A stretch of 64,000 nucleotides of DNA from Thalassomonas viridans (lineage in GTDB: Bacteria; Pseudomonadota; Gammaproteobacteria; Enterobacterales; Alteromonadaceae): NCBI RefSeq assembly GCF_000948985.2, contig NZ_CP059733.1, positions 5,270,001 through 5,334,000 on the forward strand. The letters are read 5' to 3'. Both the position numbers and the translations under genes were made by a program. The notes beneath the pieces are model-generated. The model was not told the DNA's origin and did no database searches. It worked only from the letters and a program-made list of their open reading frames with translations. Positions within the stretch are counted from its first letter, which is position 1; every line of letters begins with the position of its first letter. Positions 45,402 through 53,504 of the stretch are shown here, piece by piece.

Positions 45402-46094
45402 TCAGCAGTTACGATCCGCCAGGGCTTTGAGTATCTCCCGCTTCACCCGGCTACTGGTCAGCTGGTACCATTTCAGTTTTTTTAATACCTGCTCGGCCAG
45501 CTCATGGGGATTATCGATCTGGCTGATTCCTTCATAAGAAGCCCCGCCGCTTTCCAGCAGGGATGGCATCATACGCAGCAACCAGCGGACAATTTTATAA
45601 ACCCACCCCCCCCACCACCAGGGCACGGGCAGCACACCGCCAACGGTTGCCACATCCCCCAACACCGGGGGCACAAGTGCGGTAGAAACCGCCAAAAACT
45701 CCGGATCTATCGGATTGATGGAAGCAACCACATTATTGCCCTTGTCGTTGGTGGGAATAAACTGGATGGACTCCCCCTGATCAAAAGTAGAATCGAAATG
45801 CACTTCAACATCGAATTCCTCACCGCTTTTCACCGGCGGGTTTATCTTCAGATGCACTTCATGTACATCCGAATAGGTTTCAGTGGCAAGCGCACTGCCG
45901 TCTGCCGCTTTGACCACCACCTTGCGGATATCGGGTAAGATGCTGTACCAGGGACCGTCAACCACTATCCTGATATCGTCTATGGTGCGCTCCCGGGACA
46001 AACCGTTGGTGAAGCTCCATTCCGTAGTACTTTCCACCCATGAATTGCCCGTCGGCGGCTGGGTGTCGGTATGTGGACCTGTCATTGTAGTCAT
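45402..46094 (-). CDS. Hypothetical protein of unknown family
   Basis: About 230 residues from an ATG at 46094, with GGAG 10 bases upstream; an ATG at 46103 sits almost on that site. No signal peptide. Residues about 15-130 look like a beta-sandwich (WVESTTEWSFTNGLSRERTI, DVHEVHLKINPPVKSGEEFD). About 150-185 has a hydrophobic Trp/Pro-rich segment, GVLPVPWWWGGWVYKIVRWL. The C-terminus is helical (AEQVLKKLKWYQLTSSRVKR). It is divergent from the two-repeat protein at 46637 across 540 bases, and both may serve the same unknown process. No family was recognised. Confidence 0.55.
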   Translation of the reverse strand: MTTMTGPHTDTQPPTGNSWVESTTEWSFTNGLSRERTIDDIRIVVDGPWYSILPDIRKVVVKAADGSALATETYSDVHEVHLKINPPVKSGEEFDVEVHFDSTFDQGESIQFIPTNDKGNNVVASINPIDPEFLAVSTALVPPVLGDVATVGGVLPVPWWWGGWVYKIVRWLLRMMPSLLESGGASYEGISQIDNPHELAEQVLKKLKWYQLTSSRVKREILKALADRNC

Positions 46095-46558
46095 GAGTAA
46101 CATACTCCGTGATATTGCAGGCTATATCTGGGCATCACCTAGCCTGGCAGAAGGTGATCTATACCCAAACAACTTCATGTGCAGGTATTAGCGGCGGATA
46201 AAACACTTGCTTCAATCGCTTGATAACCAAGCAAAATAATCCGACCGTTAATGCCTTAATGCTATAAAAAGCATTTGCCCCAGTGGCCCGGGTACATATC
46301 TAGATGGTGGCGGCACCAGCCTGAATGTCTCACCCGGCTGGCATTATTCCCGGGCTGTCACCGGCAAATAATCGCAGATAGCCGCAGATAACAAAGGTCA
46401 ACCCGGCAGCAAAACAAAGCCCATCCGCTTTATCCTGCCTTACGGGGTGAGACATCTGCCTGTTAGCGCGCACTTAACTAAAGAGCCCAGGTAGTGGTTA
46501 AACCGACCAGAGGCTATTGATTTACCCTTTTCCCAGAAGTTGATCACTCCTGTTTTGT
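46095..46558. other. Intergenic region without genes
   Basis: This is the region between the two divergent unknown genes up to the degenerate MITE. No ORF, promoter or repeat could be supported, apart from several short GC-rich inverted segments with CCCGG. Confidence 0.5.
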
Positions 46559-46609
46559 AGGGTCTGCTTATCTTTGGCGGGAATTCACAGCCACAGGTAA
46601 GCAGGCCCT
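46559..46609. mobile_element. Degenerate short relative of the MITE-like element
   Basis: The ends AGGGTCTGCTTATCTTTGG (left) and, on the other strand, AGGGCCTGCTTACCTGTGG (right) agree with each other at 16 of 19 positions and with the terminal repeats of the 41336 element. Only 13 bases remain between them. It ends 28 bases before the gene at 46637. Confidence 0.45.
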
Positions 46610-46636
46610 GACCAAGTTTGAATACTGGAGAGAAGC

Positions 46637-48784
46637 ATGGATATTAAACGTAAAGAACTGGAACTGCGGCAGTCATTTAAAGTACTGCTGCTGCAAAACC
46701 CCAATTATTTTGGCAACCTTACCGACTGTGACCAGGCCAGCCCGGCGGCCATCATCGCCCCGAAGATCTCAGACACTACCTTCGAAGAGCTAACTTGCCT
46801 GGGTTACAACCCGCAAACCAAAGATCTGGGGGCCGTGGTACGCATCAAGCTTACCGGCGGTTACAGCGGCGGCCCTTGCACCGACGGCAGCAAGGAATAT
46901 GTGCGCTTTTATCTCGACTACGGCGACGGCGTCTGGATAGACGAAGGCGTGGTTAATTTCGACGCCCACGACCTGCCCTTCGACGAACACCTCTGCTATG
47001 CCGTAAAACATTCCCTGAAACCGAAAAAACAAACCTGCTGCGACAAAACCCCGGTCCTGCCCAAGGTCAGGGCAATTCTGTCCTGGAACCTGGAGCCACC
47101 CGCCAACCAGCCCAACTGGCTGCCCATATGGGGCAACCGGCTCGAATGCGACATCCAGATTGAACCCCGCAATGATTTCTTCTGCAACCTGGTTGCCCAG
47201 CTTGGCGATCTGGTGGTACAGGAAATCGATCCTCTGGTGCTGGAGCAGATATCCGCAAAAGTCGCCGAGCCAGCCAAACCTTTGCCGGTCGCCCAAACCT
47301 ATGCCCTTAAACAGAGCTATGGCAAAAAAGTGGAAGACGCCAGGCTGGGTTTTAAACCTGTGTACCAGCTGGCGGCCAACCCGGGAAACCAGCTGGCGCT
47401 TGCGCAAAGCAAGACCCTGAAACAGGCCGGGCTGAATATAGGCAAGATCACCGACTTCCTGAAGTTTCCCCAGTTCAACACCAGCTATGAAGAGCTTAAA
47501 TGCGTCGGTTTAGACCGGGATGCCAGCGTGTTGCACGCAGATGTGCTTGTCAAAAAGCCAAGCGGTTATTCCGGCGACCTGTGTCAGGACGGCAGCCGCG
47601 AATATGTCGCCTTCTACCTGGATTTCGGCAGCGGCTGGCAGTACATGGGCACCAGCTCGGTAGGTGTGCACGACATCCCGGAAATTCCCGACAGCGGCCT
47701 TTGCTACCTGGTCACCCTGCCGGTAAACCTGACCGAGCAGCAAAAAGTGTGGTGCGAAACCGGCAAAGCCAAAATCCGCGGCATTCTTTCCTGGAATGTA
47801 CCCCCGGTTCCCGGTAACCCCAACTATATTGCCCACTGGGGAGACTGGGAAGACTGCTGCATAGAGATCAGGCCCCTGCCCAACGGAGTAATTCCCGGCA
47901 CCCTGACCCCGGTGATCGAATCTATCGGCAGCATGCCGGTATTACTGATTAATGCCGCAGGTTACGCCAACGGCAGCAACTCGGTGGGCCTGACCGGCAT
48001 AGAAAGCCCCTTCGACGGCAATATTTTGATCTCCGGCATCATAGCCAACCAGATCAACAGCAGCGATCCCCTGGTGCCCCGCCTGAAATACCGGTTGATG
48101 ATCAAGGCCCCTTCCAGCGCAATGCAGCCCTGGACCAAGGAATTCGAGATCTTCACCACCACCATCAGCGGCGGTATTCCCGGTCCCCAGGTCGCAGTGA
48201 CGCAAGTACCGGACAGCGACGGCTGGGTAGATTATTATCCCGACTTTATGGTGCCGGATACCATTTCGGTAGACGATAATATGCTGGGACTGTTCGTGCC
48301 CACGGAAGCCGGGTTGCACGAGATCTATATCGAGGTGGACGACCCGAACTCCGCCGTCAACATTACCAGCGCCAGCGAGTTCTTTATGGTAGATAAAAAA
48401 GCACCGGACGTAGACATAGAGATCACCAGCGGCACGGGCAATTGCGGCAAGTTTACCGTAGGCGATATTATCTCAGGCACCTTCTCGATGACGGATGACC
48501 ACAGCCTGGCTCTGGCGTTGTCGGTAACCCCAACAGCCGAAGCCAACGGCGCAACCCCGGAAATCACCGGCAGCGGCGGCGCCAGCAGCCTGAGCTACTC
48601 CGGCGGCACCCTGCCCGGCGGCGGCACGGCAGGCACCTGGAGCCTGGATACCGGCAATGGCGGCAACCCTATGGATCCCTGCGGTTACAATATCCGCATC
48701 CGCGGAGAAGACAGGACCATAGTCAACAGCGCCTTTATCGGCCATGAGAACTGGGATATTGAAGGCTTCTGTCTGGAGGATTAA
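46637..48784 (+). CDS. Two-repeat cysteine-containing protein of unknown family
   Basis: A 715-residue protein with no signal peptide or membrane segment; GAGAGAAGC precedes the ATG. Residues about 45-177 and 280-413 are two copies of one domain. Shared features are (F/Y)EEL-C-G, YSG--C-DGS-EYV-FYLD, HD-P, LCY, ILSWN--PP, PN----WG and C-I-I-P. At least four Cys are conserved in both copies. About 420-590 looks like beta strands (VLLINAAGYANGSNSVGLTG onward), and about 595-715 is an Ig-like or similar Gly/Ser-rich segment (FMVDKKAPDVDIEITSGTG). No named family was recognised. Despite Cys pairs and beta-rich look, no Sec signal is seen. Confidence 0.65.
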   Translation: MDIKRKELELRQSFKVLLLQNPNYFGNLTDCDQASPAAIIAPKISDTTFEELTCLGYNPQTKDLGAVVRIKLTGGYSGGPCTDGSKEYVRFYLDYGDGVWIDEGVVNFDAHDLPFDEHLCYAVKHSLKPKKQTCCDKTPVLPKVRAILSWNLEPPANQPNWLPIWGNRLECDIQIEPRNDFFCNLVAQLGDLVVQEIDPLVLEQISAKVAEPAKPLPVAQTYALKQSYGKKVEDARLGFKPVYQLAANPGNQLALAQSKTLKQAGLNIGKITDFLKFPQFNTSYEELKCVGLDRDASVLHADVLVKKPSGYSGDLCQDGSREYVAFYLDFGSGWQYMGTSSVGVHDIPEIPDSGLCYLVTLPVNLTEQQKVWCETGKAKIRGILSWNVPPVPGNPNYIAHWGDWEDCCIEIRPLPNGVIPGTLTPVIESIGSMPVLLINAAGYANGSNSVGLTGIESPFDGNILISGIIANQINSSDPLVPRLKYRLMIKAPSSAMQPWTKEFEIFTTTISGGIPGPQVAVTQVPDSDGWVDYYPDFMVPDTISVDDNMLGLFVPTEAGLHEIYIEVDDPNSAVNITSASEFFMVDKKAPDVDIEITSGTGNCGKFTVGDIISGTFSMTDDHSLALALSVTPTAEANGATPEITGSGGASSLSYSGGTLPGGGTAGTWSLDTGNGGNPMDPCGYNIRIRGEDRTIVNSAFIGHENWDIEGFCLED

Positions 48785-48810
48785 TGCTTGGAGAATAATA
48801 AGCATACGAT

Positions 48811-48844
48811 AAAGGGGTATAAGCCAGATAACTTATGCCCCTTT
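48811..48844. terminator. Hairpin after the two-repeat gene
   Basis: AAAGGGGTATAAG pairs with CTTATGCCCCTTT (one G-T pair) across 8 bases, 26 bases after the stop. The T-run is short, so termination strength is uncertain. Confidence 0.45.
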
Positions 48845-48947
48845 AAAAAACAGCATTCAGCTTGGAAAACACAACATTAGCGACTCAAATGAAAACTCCA
48901 GGCTCCGGCTAATATCTATAGATCAAACCGGTTATCGCCCCTCACCA

Positions 48948-49367
48948 CTAAAGCGTATCACGCAATGATAAAAATGTTTGTTTTCCCCGGTTCGGGCTGG
49001 TTTTTAGCATACTCACAGGAGATATGCTCCGCTCGAATGACTCATAACCCGGAATAACGGCTTTCAAACTGTTTTCATCAAGCCGTTTAAATGCCATCGA
49101 CCAGTCACCAAAGGCCCGGTTTTCAATCTCTCCTTGGTAAAACACTTCAACATTTGTATGCCGGCTGTCCCTGGCTATGGTCTGATATAAGTCTTTTACT
49201 ATATCTTCTTCCCCCTCAAGCAGCTGTATAAACTCACGGTCGTGGTAAACAAGCATACCGGTTACGCCAATACTTTTGTTTTTCAACCGGGTTGTCTGTA
49301 AAAGCACCATAAGTTCAGATTCAGAGAAACCTTGGGGGGCGACACTTGTATAGAGTAATTCAAACAT
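48948..49367 (-). CDS. Stand-alone BLUF-domain photoreceptor
   Basis: A 139-residue protein that is one BLUF domain plus a 40-residue tail. The flavin-binding and signalling residues are all present: Tyr6 (LLYTSVA), Asn30 (RLKNKSIGVTGML), Gln48 (REFIQLLEG), Trp89 and Met91 (FGDWSMAF). BLUF proteins bind FAD and shift their hydrogen-bond network on blue light. With no output domain it must act through a partner protein. AAGGA precedes the ATG. Neighbouring genes do not reveal the partner. Confidence 0.92.
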   Translation of the reverse strand: MFELLYTSVAPQGFSESELMVLLQTTRLKNKSIGVTGMLVYHDREFIQLLEGEEDIVKDLYQTIARDSRHTNVEVFYQGEIENRAFGDWSMAFKRLDENSLKAVIPGYESFERSISPVSMLKTSPNRGKQTFLSLRDTL

Positions 49368-49754
49368 TTGATTTCCTTATCAAAATAAATTAGCCTGCTA
49401 AAACCCAGGATACAATAAATAACAAACAGCAACGACCCCTTGAACCGGATCAGCTTTATTCAAACTAACTGCTAATTACAGGCTTTTCAACACATAATCA
49501 CCCGGGCAATAACATTATTGTCGCAGTTCTTATGCCTGTATAAAACTGCTCATGGATACATAAACGGGGACATGGTTGAGAAATAAACTGAAATTACATT
49601 GCAGCTTGATGTTTTAACAACTTTCTAAAAAACTTAAAACGGCTCATAAGTGAAGCTGTCATAGCATGGCTAACAACTGCTATATCAATAAACATGAGCA
49701 GTACCGTTAATCAGTACAGCGGAAACAGGTACTATTTAATATAAAGGCTTTATT
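49368..49754. other. Intergenic region without genes
   Basis: A 387-base divergent gap between the BLUF gene and the membrane protein at 49755. AT-rich; no ORF, clear promoter or repeat was found. Confidence 0.5.
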
Positions 49755-50129
49755 ATGAATACATTTTCGCAACTCTTTGCTTTTGCATGCTTTTTCTTAT
49801 TTTTAGCTTGTGTCTTATATATTGTTTTCGGGCAAGTAACAGTTAGAAAGCTAAGAAAAAATCCAAAAACTAAAGCTGTTATGGGCATCGAGTATGCCAG
49901 TGGCTGGGATATTATTAATGTAGCTCAAGCTCTGGCACTTCCACGCTCATGGAGCCGAAAATTAAAGAAAAGCCCGCTATCTTACCTTTACGCTAATTCA
50001 GAATTGCTATTTGAAAATACCACTAAATTTGATCAAGTTCTTGCCGCTGTTTTTTTCTGGTTATTGACCTTGTCCGGACTAGCGGCAGCATTATTGCTGC
50101 TCTTAAATACCTTGGGCTTGTTTGGCTGA
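49755..50129 (+). CDS. Small two-helix membrane protein
   Basis: A 124-residue protein with membrane helices at about 5-28 (LFAFACFFLFLACVLYIVFG) and 95-120 (AVFFWLLTLSGLAAALLLLL). The basic cytoplasmic loop between them holds VRKLRKNPKTKAVMGIEYAS. The family is not recognised. AT-rich compared with the core genes. The ATG follows AAAGGC at a fair distance. No neighbour on the same strand is close enough to suggest an operon. Confidence 0.6.
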   Translation: MNTFSQLFAFACFFLFLACVLYIVFGQVTVRKLRKNPKTKAVMGIEYASGWDIINVAQALALPRSWSRKLKKSPLSYLYANSELLFENTTKFDQVLAAVFFWLLTLSGLAAALLLLLNTLGLFG

Positions 50130-50457
50130 TAACGAACTGTTCATAACCTTACACAAAAGTGCCCGACAAGCAGCCTCAACACAGAATAACCAACAATAAA
50201 ATCAACAACATAAACATATATAAGAGATACTGCTAAGACATACAGCTGATATTCCTTAAAAGTCCTAAACCCTATGGCTCCACCAAGCATTTTGTACTAT
50301 TAATTAAGGGGGTTTACTACGTTGTTATCAATAAAAAGGAGGTGTTTTAAAGAAAAAACTTTCACAAAAAAATGCTCATTAAGAGCCAGGCGCTTCCCCC
50401 AAGTGGAGCAACACTTAGAGGAAGCTAACCAAAACCGATACACCAGAGGTATCAATT
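50130..50457. other. Intergenic region without genes
   Basis: A 328-base AT-rich gap. AAAAAGGAGGTG at about 50334 looks like a ribosome site but leads to no ORF of use. AAGAGCCAGGCGCTTCCCCC and AGTGGAGCAACAC are short irregular segments. No terminator is evident. Confidence 0.45.
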
Positions 50458-50652
50458 ATGGCTAAAACTAATGATAAGCCAGAGTTTCACTCGGTTAAAG
50501 TTTTTGTAACAGAAAACATACCAACCCGCCACCGGCACCTGTCTGTAACCGTCGGTACTGATTTTATCCCTTGCTTAACCGGCTATTTTGCCCGCTGCTT
50601 TATCAGCAGATATTTACCGCTCCCTTTTGACGGAGGACAAGCCCATGTCTGA
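50458..50652 (+). CDS. Small hypothetical protein, doubtful
   Basis: A 64-residue frame with AGAGG 8 bases before the ATG. It reads MAKTNDKPEFHSVKVFVTEN onward, with Cys, His and Arg in the second half. Its stop overlaps the next ATG by 8 bases (CCCATGTCTGA), which suggests translational coupling. No family was recognised, and the reading could be fortuitous. Confidence 0.4.
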   Translation: MAKTNDKPEFHSVKVFVTENIPTRHRHLSVTVGTDFIPCLTGYFARCFISRYLPLPFDGGQAHV

Positions 50653-50941
50653 ATCAACCCCCCTTGATAAAGAAGCCGGCGGCAAAGCGCTGTTATCGGC
50701 GCTGATCAGCCTGACCGATGACTTTCACAAATTCACGGAAGAGTGCGCTTTTCTTTGCGATGCTTTCGCCGCGGTTGCCCGCGAACCGGAATGTATCAAC
50801 GAAGACACCAGCGAGGGCATAGGCCATATCAGTTATTGGCTTAAAGATCAGGTTAAAGGTTACGACGAGCGAATAAACGTGCTCTACAAAACCTTACACA
50901 ACCGGCACATACAAGCCGCTGAAAACGAAGAGCAGGAGTAA
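50645..50941 (+). CDS. Small helical acidic protein
   Basis: A 98-residue protein, MSESTPLDKEAGGKALLSAL onward, with GGAGG 6-8 bases before the ATG at 50645. It is mostly helical, with DDFHKFTEECAFLCDAFAAV in the middle and an acidic end ENEEQE. It resembles in size and style the 76-residue protein coded on the other strand at 51117; relatedness could not be shown. Function is unknown. Confidence 0.6.
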   Translation: MSESTPLDKEAGGKALLSALISLTDDFHKFTEECAFLCDAFAAVAREPECINEDTSEGIGHISYWLKDQVKGYDERINVLYKTLHNRHIQAAENEEQE

Positions 50942-51116
50942 ATGAACGGCAGTCCCCTTAGCACTACAGGGTACTGCTGTTTCCCCGGTGGCTTTCTCAA
51001 TAAGCCGCCGGTTTATGCCGGTCAGGGTTTACCCTATACCAGCTCGGATCAAGTTATTTACTATTCCCTTTTATCTGGGCCTTTACTTTTTAAGCAGGGG
51101 AAATTTAATTAAAGCT

Positions 51117-51347
51117 CTACAAGATGTCGCTGGCTAACATAGTTCTTACCATGTCCTGCTCCAGGGCCGGCAGGTTGTTTAATAGCTCGTATGCAGCCTT
51201 CATTATTTGCCTGTACTGTTCCAAATAAGATTGATGAAAGTCATTGCCTTCGCATTCATCTATCTTCTGCATAAGGTACTCACTCGTTGTAACCAGGTTA
51301 TCAATTGCCATAACGGTAAATTGATATAGGGAACTATTCTCTGACAT
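51117..51347 (-). CDS. Small helical protein
   Basis: A 76-residue protein, MSENSSLYQFTVMAIDNLVT onward, with a strong GAGGAG 6 bases before its ATG. It is all-helical and acidic (DECEGNDFHQSYLEQYRQIM) and has no membrane segment. Convergent with the 98-residue gene. Function is unknown; the excellent ribosome site is the main reason to accept it. Confidence 0.6.
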   Translation of the reverse strand: MSENSSLYQFTVMAIDNLVTTSEYLMQKIDECEGNDFHQSYLEQYRQIMKAAYELLNNLPALEQDMVRTMLASDIL

Positions 51348-51460
51348 TTACTACTCCTCAGTCATCTGAAACAGTTTGCGCTTCTGTATATGGCCAAATA
51401 AAATCAGGCCTGATTAATGCGTCCATTAACCAGGCCGATAGAGCTTTTTTTAACGGACTA

Positions 51461-52975
51461 TTAGTGAGAGAACACAGTTAACTCAACATCTTTCAGCTCA
51501 CTGGCCGAAGAGAAAGTGATCTTCCACTCACCCGATACCGGACGCTCAAGCAACAAGACTTTGTTGGTGCCTATGCCAACGGCTTCAACGGTAATGCTTT
51601 CAGTTGTTTCTTCAGCACCTTCATTGTCGCCTTCTCTGGTCGCTTTAACAGCTTTCACGGCTTTCTTATTGCCGTCTTTCTTCCAAAACCAGTCACGGCC
51701 GTCACTGTCTGAGTCGTCTTCACCTGAGTCATCGCCGTCTTCATCGTCGCCCCAGTCATCATCGCCCCAGTCATCGTCACCCCAGTCGTCGTCACCCTGG
51801 TCGTCACCGCCCTGGTCATCGTCGCCCCAGTCATCGTCGCCCCAGTCGTCGTCGCCCCAGTCGTCATCACCCTGGTCGTCATCGCCCTGGTCATCGTCGC
51901 CCCAGTCGTCATCGTCACCCCAGTCGCCTTCGCCTGTACTGTCACCGATTCTTTCGGCAACAATATCAAGTTCGCCTTCACCGCCGGCGGTGGCAATGTA
52001 AAGTACGTTAATGTCTTCCGGTACATCTAAAACAAATTCTAACGCTTCTTCATCATCCGGGCTGTAGTCGAAGGTTTCCTGGAAGGCCATATAAGTGGTT
52101 TCTTCGTAATCATCTTCCCAGTCATCGTCGCCCCAGTCGTCATCACCAACAAGTCCTGACGGCTCTTCGTTACCGGCAGCGGCGCTGTCAATCCAGGTTT
52201 TCAAGCTGGCAACATTGGCGTATACGCCATATTTGTCTTCAGCCGCACAGCCTTCACCCCAGCTGACTACACCAACCTGTACCGGACCATTGTCTGTGTT
52301 CAGCACCAGCGGGCCGCCGCTGTCGCCCTGGCAGGAGTCTTTACCGCCTTCGGCTAAACCGGCACACATTTCCGTATCCTGGATCTCGCCGTTATAAGCC
52401 GACGCCTGGTTACAGATTTCATTGGTAACATAAGGTACGGTCACTTCCATCAGTTTGTCCGGCATTTCGCCGCCTGAGCTTAACGTGCCCCAGCCGGAAA
52501 CCAGTAACGCTTTACCGGCTGCCATATTGGCAGTAAAAAAGGCTTCGTCTGCTAAGGTAAGCGCTTTAGCATTGCTGTCGGTTACCTTTTCGGCTAATTT
52601 CAGCACCGCGACATCTTTTGACAGATCCGGGTATTCCTGGTTGGTATAAGTGGTGGCCACCTGGATAACCTGGCCTGAGCCGTCAGTTAAACTGTGGGCG
52701 CCAACACGTACCTGAAGCTCAGGATCATTGCCGTCAACCCCTTCCATGCAATGGGCCGCCGTTAATACCAGGTCGTCACCAATAAGCGAACCACCACAAA
52801 AATGGCTGCCGTCGGTTGACTGTAAAGACACCTGATAAGGACGGGAGTGAGGAACAGACTCTTCACCACCGACGATACGGATTGAAGGCAGGCCACTATT
52901 GGACTTGATTGTGGTTCCGGCAAAAGCCGATGTACTGGCTAATACTGCTAAAGCTATTAACGATTTTTTCAACAT
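51461..52975 (-). CDS. Secreted trypsin-like serine protease with acidic Asp/Trp/Gly repeat
   Basis: A 504-residue protein. Signal peptide to about residue 19 (STSAFA). Pro-segment to Arg33, then the IVGG start of the chymotrypsin fold. Catalytic His75 (LTAAHC), Asp121 (LSKDVAVLKL) and Ser219 (QGDSGGP); Asp213 in the S1 pocket predicts cleavage after Arg/Lys, so it could self-activate at Arg33. From about 300 a pre-peptidase C-terminal (PPC)-like domain runs to the end, but it is split at about 350-427 by a low-complexity insert of repeated GDDDW and GDDDQ units. Such acidic repeats could bind calcium; this is inference. Export by the type II system is likely. A near-consensus RstA box lies upstream at 53114. 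Confidence 0.88.
   Translation of the reverse strand: MLKKSLIALAVLASTSAFAGTTIKSNSGLPSIRIVGGEESVPHSRPYQVSLQSTDGSHFCGGSLIGDDLVLTAAHCMEGVDGNDPELQVRVGAHSLTDGSGQVIQVATTYTNQEYPDLSKDVAVLKLAEKVTDSNAKALTLADEAFFTANMAAGKALLVSGWGTLSSGGEMPDKLMEVTVPYVTNEICNQASAYNGEIQDTEMCAGLAEGGKDSCQGDSGGPLVLNTDNGPVQVGVVSWGEGCAAEDKYGVYANVASLKTWIDSAAAGNEEPSGLVGDDDWGDDDWEDDYEETTYMAFQETFDYSPDDEEALEFVLDVPEDINVLYIATAGGEGELDIVAERIGDSTGEGDWGDDDDWGDDDQGDDDQGDDDWGDDDWGDDDWGDDDQGGDDQGDDDWGDDDWGDDDWGDDEDGDDSGEDDSDSDGRDWFWKKDGNKKAVKAVKATREGDNEGAEETTESITVEAVGIGTNKVLLLERPVSGEWKITFSSASELKDVELTVFSH
51700..51930 (-). repeat. Coding repeat of 15-base units in the protease gene
   Basis: Tandem units of about 15 bases code for GDDDW/GDDDQ, about 15 units in imperfect order. 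The plus strand reads GTCATCGTCGCCCCA repeatedly. Unit number is likely to vary between strains by slippage without breaking the frame. Confidence 0.8.
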
Positions 52976-53113
52976 AGTTCTAACCTCTGAAGTTTTAGTT
53001 GTATTTCCTTAACCGACACCCGCTGTAATAAAAGTTCAACTAGCTGTAGCCGATGTCGCCAGTTGATTATTGCCCTAAGCCAGGCTCCGCTGTAGTGACA
53101 AAAATTAGCGGTA

Positions 53114-53127
53114 TGTATCCAAATGTA
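53114..53127 (-). promoter_or_regulatory. RstA-box-like site upstream of the protease
   Basis: On the reverse strand it reads TACATTTGGATACA. The E. coli RstA box is TACATNTNGTTACA, so 9 of 10 defined bases agree. It lies 139 bases before the protease start. A plus-strand pair at 53148 is close by. Confidence 0.5.
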
Positions 53128-53147
53128 TCAACCGGGAATAAAACACC

Positions 53148-53161
53148 TACAGAAATGTACA
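53148..53161 (+). promoter_or_regulatory. TACA direct-repeat pair
   Basis: TACAGAAATGTACA, two TACA units 10 bases apart, in the gap between the protease and kinase genes. A weaker match to the same pattern as the sites at 53326 and 57164. Confidence 0.35.
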
Positions 53162-53325
53162 AACCAAGCAAACCATTGATTATTAAGAACATTAAATAAA
53201 ACAAACAACTTCATCGACTACAGGCCGACAATCCGGGGAGATTTCCCGCCAGCCTTGAAAGGCTCAGAGGTTACGGCCGATACACAGGCATTTTTCCCCT
53301 TGTGCAGCCCTGCACAATCAGGGCG

Positions 53326-53362
53326 TACAAACCGATACAAAAGCCTACAATGGCCCGCTACA
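53326..53362 (+). promoter_or_regulatory. RstA-box-like TACA array before the kinase gene
   Basis: TACA begins at 53326, 53336, 53346 and 53359, the first three with a strict 10-base period (TACAAACCGATACA, then AAAGCCTACA). This is about 145 bases before the kinase ATG. The same arrangement is found at 57164. Confidence 0.55.
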
Positions 53363-53504
53363 AATACCGGCGCAGATCCGTTTTACTAATTCCTAAAACG
53401 CACTATCTCTGTTTTGACCGGCCTTTATCGGCAGCCAGACCTTATAACTGCCCCGGTCAACTTAACCAGATACGAATAATCAAGAACAACCGGATGAGCA
53501 GTTA

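Noticed and set aside
51700..51930. CRISPR-like or non-coding repeat
   Set aside because: The repeat keeps frame within a clear protease gene and has no spacers.
51516..52001. Ser/Pro-rich ORF antisense to the protease gene
   Set aside because: Produced by the complement of the GDDDW repeat; the protease frame has signal peptide, catalytic triad and ribosome context.
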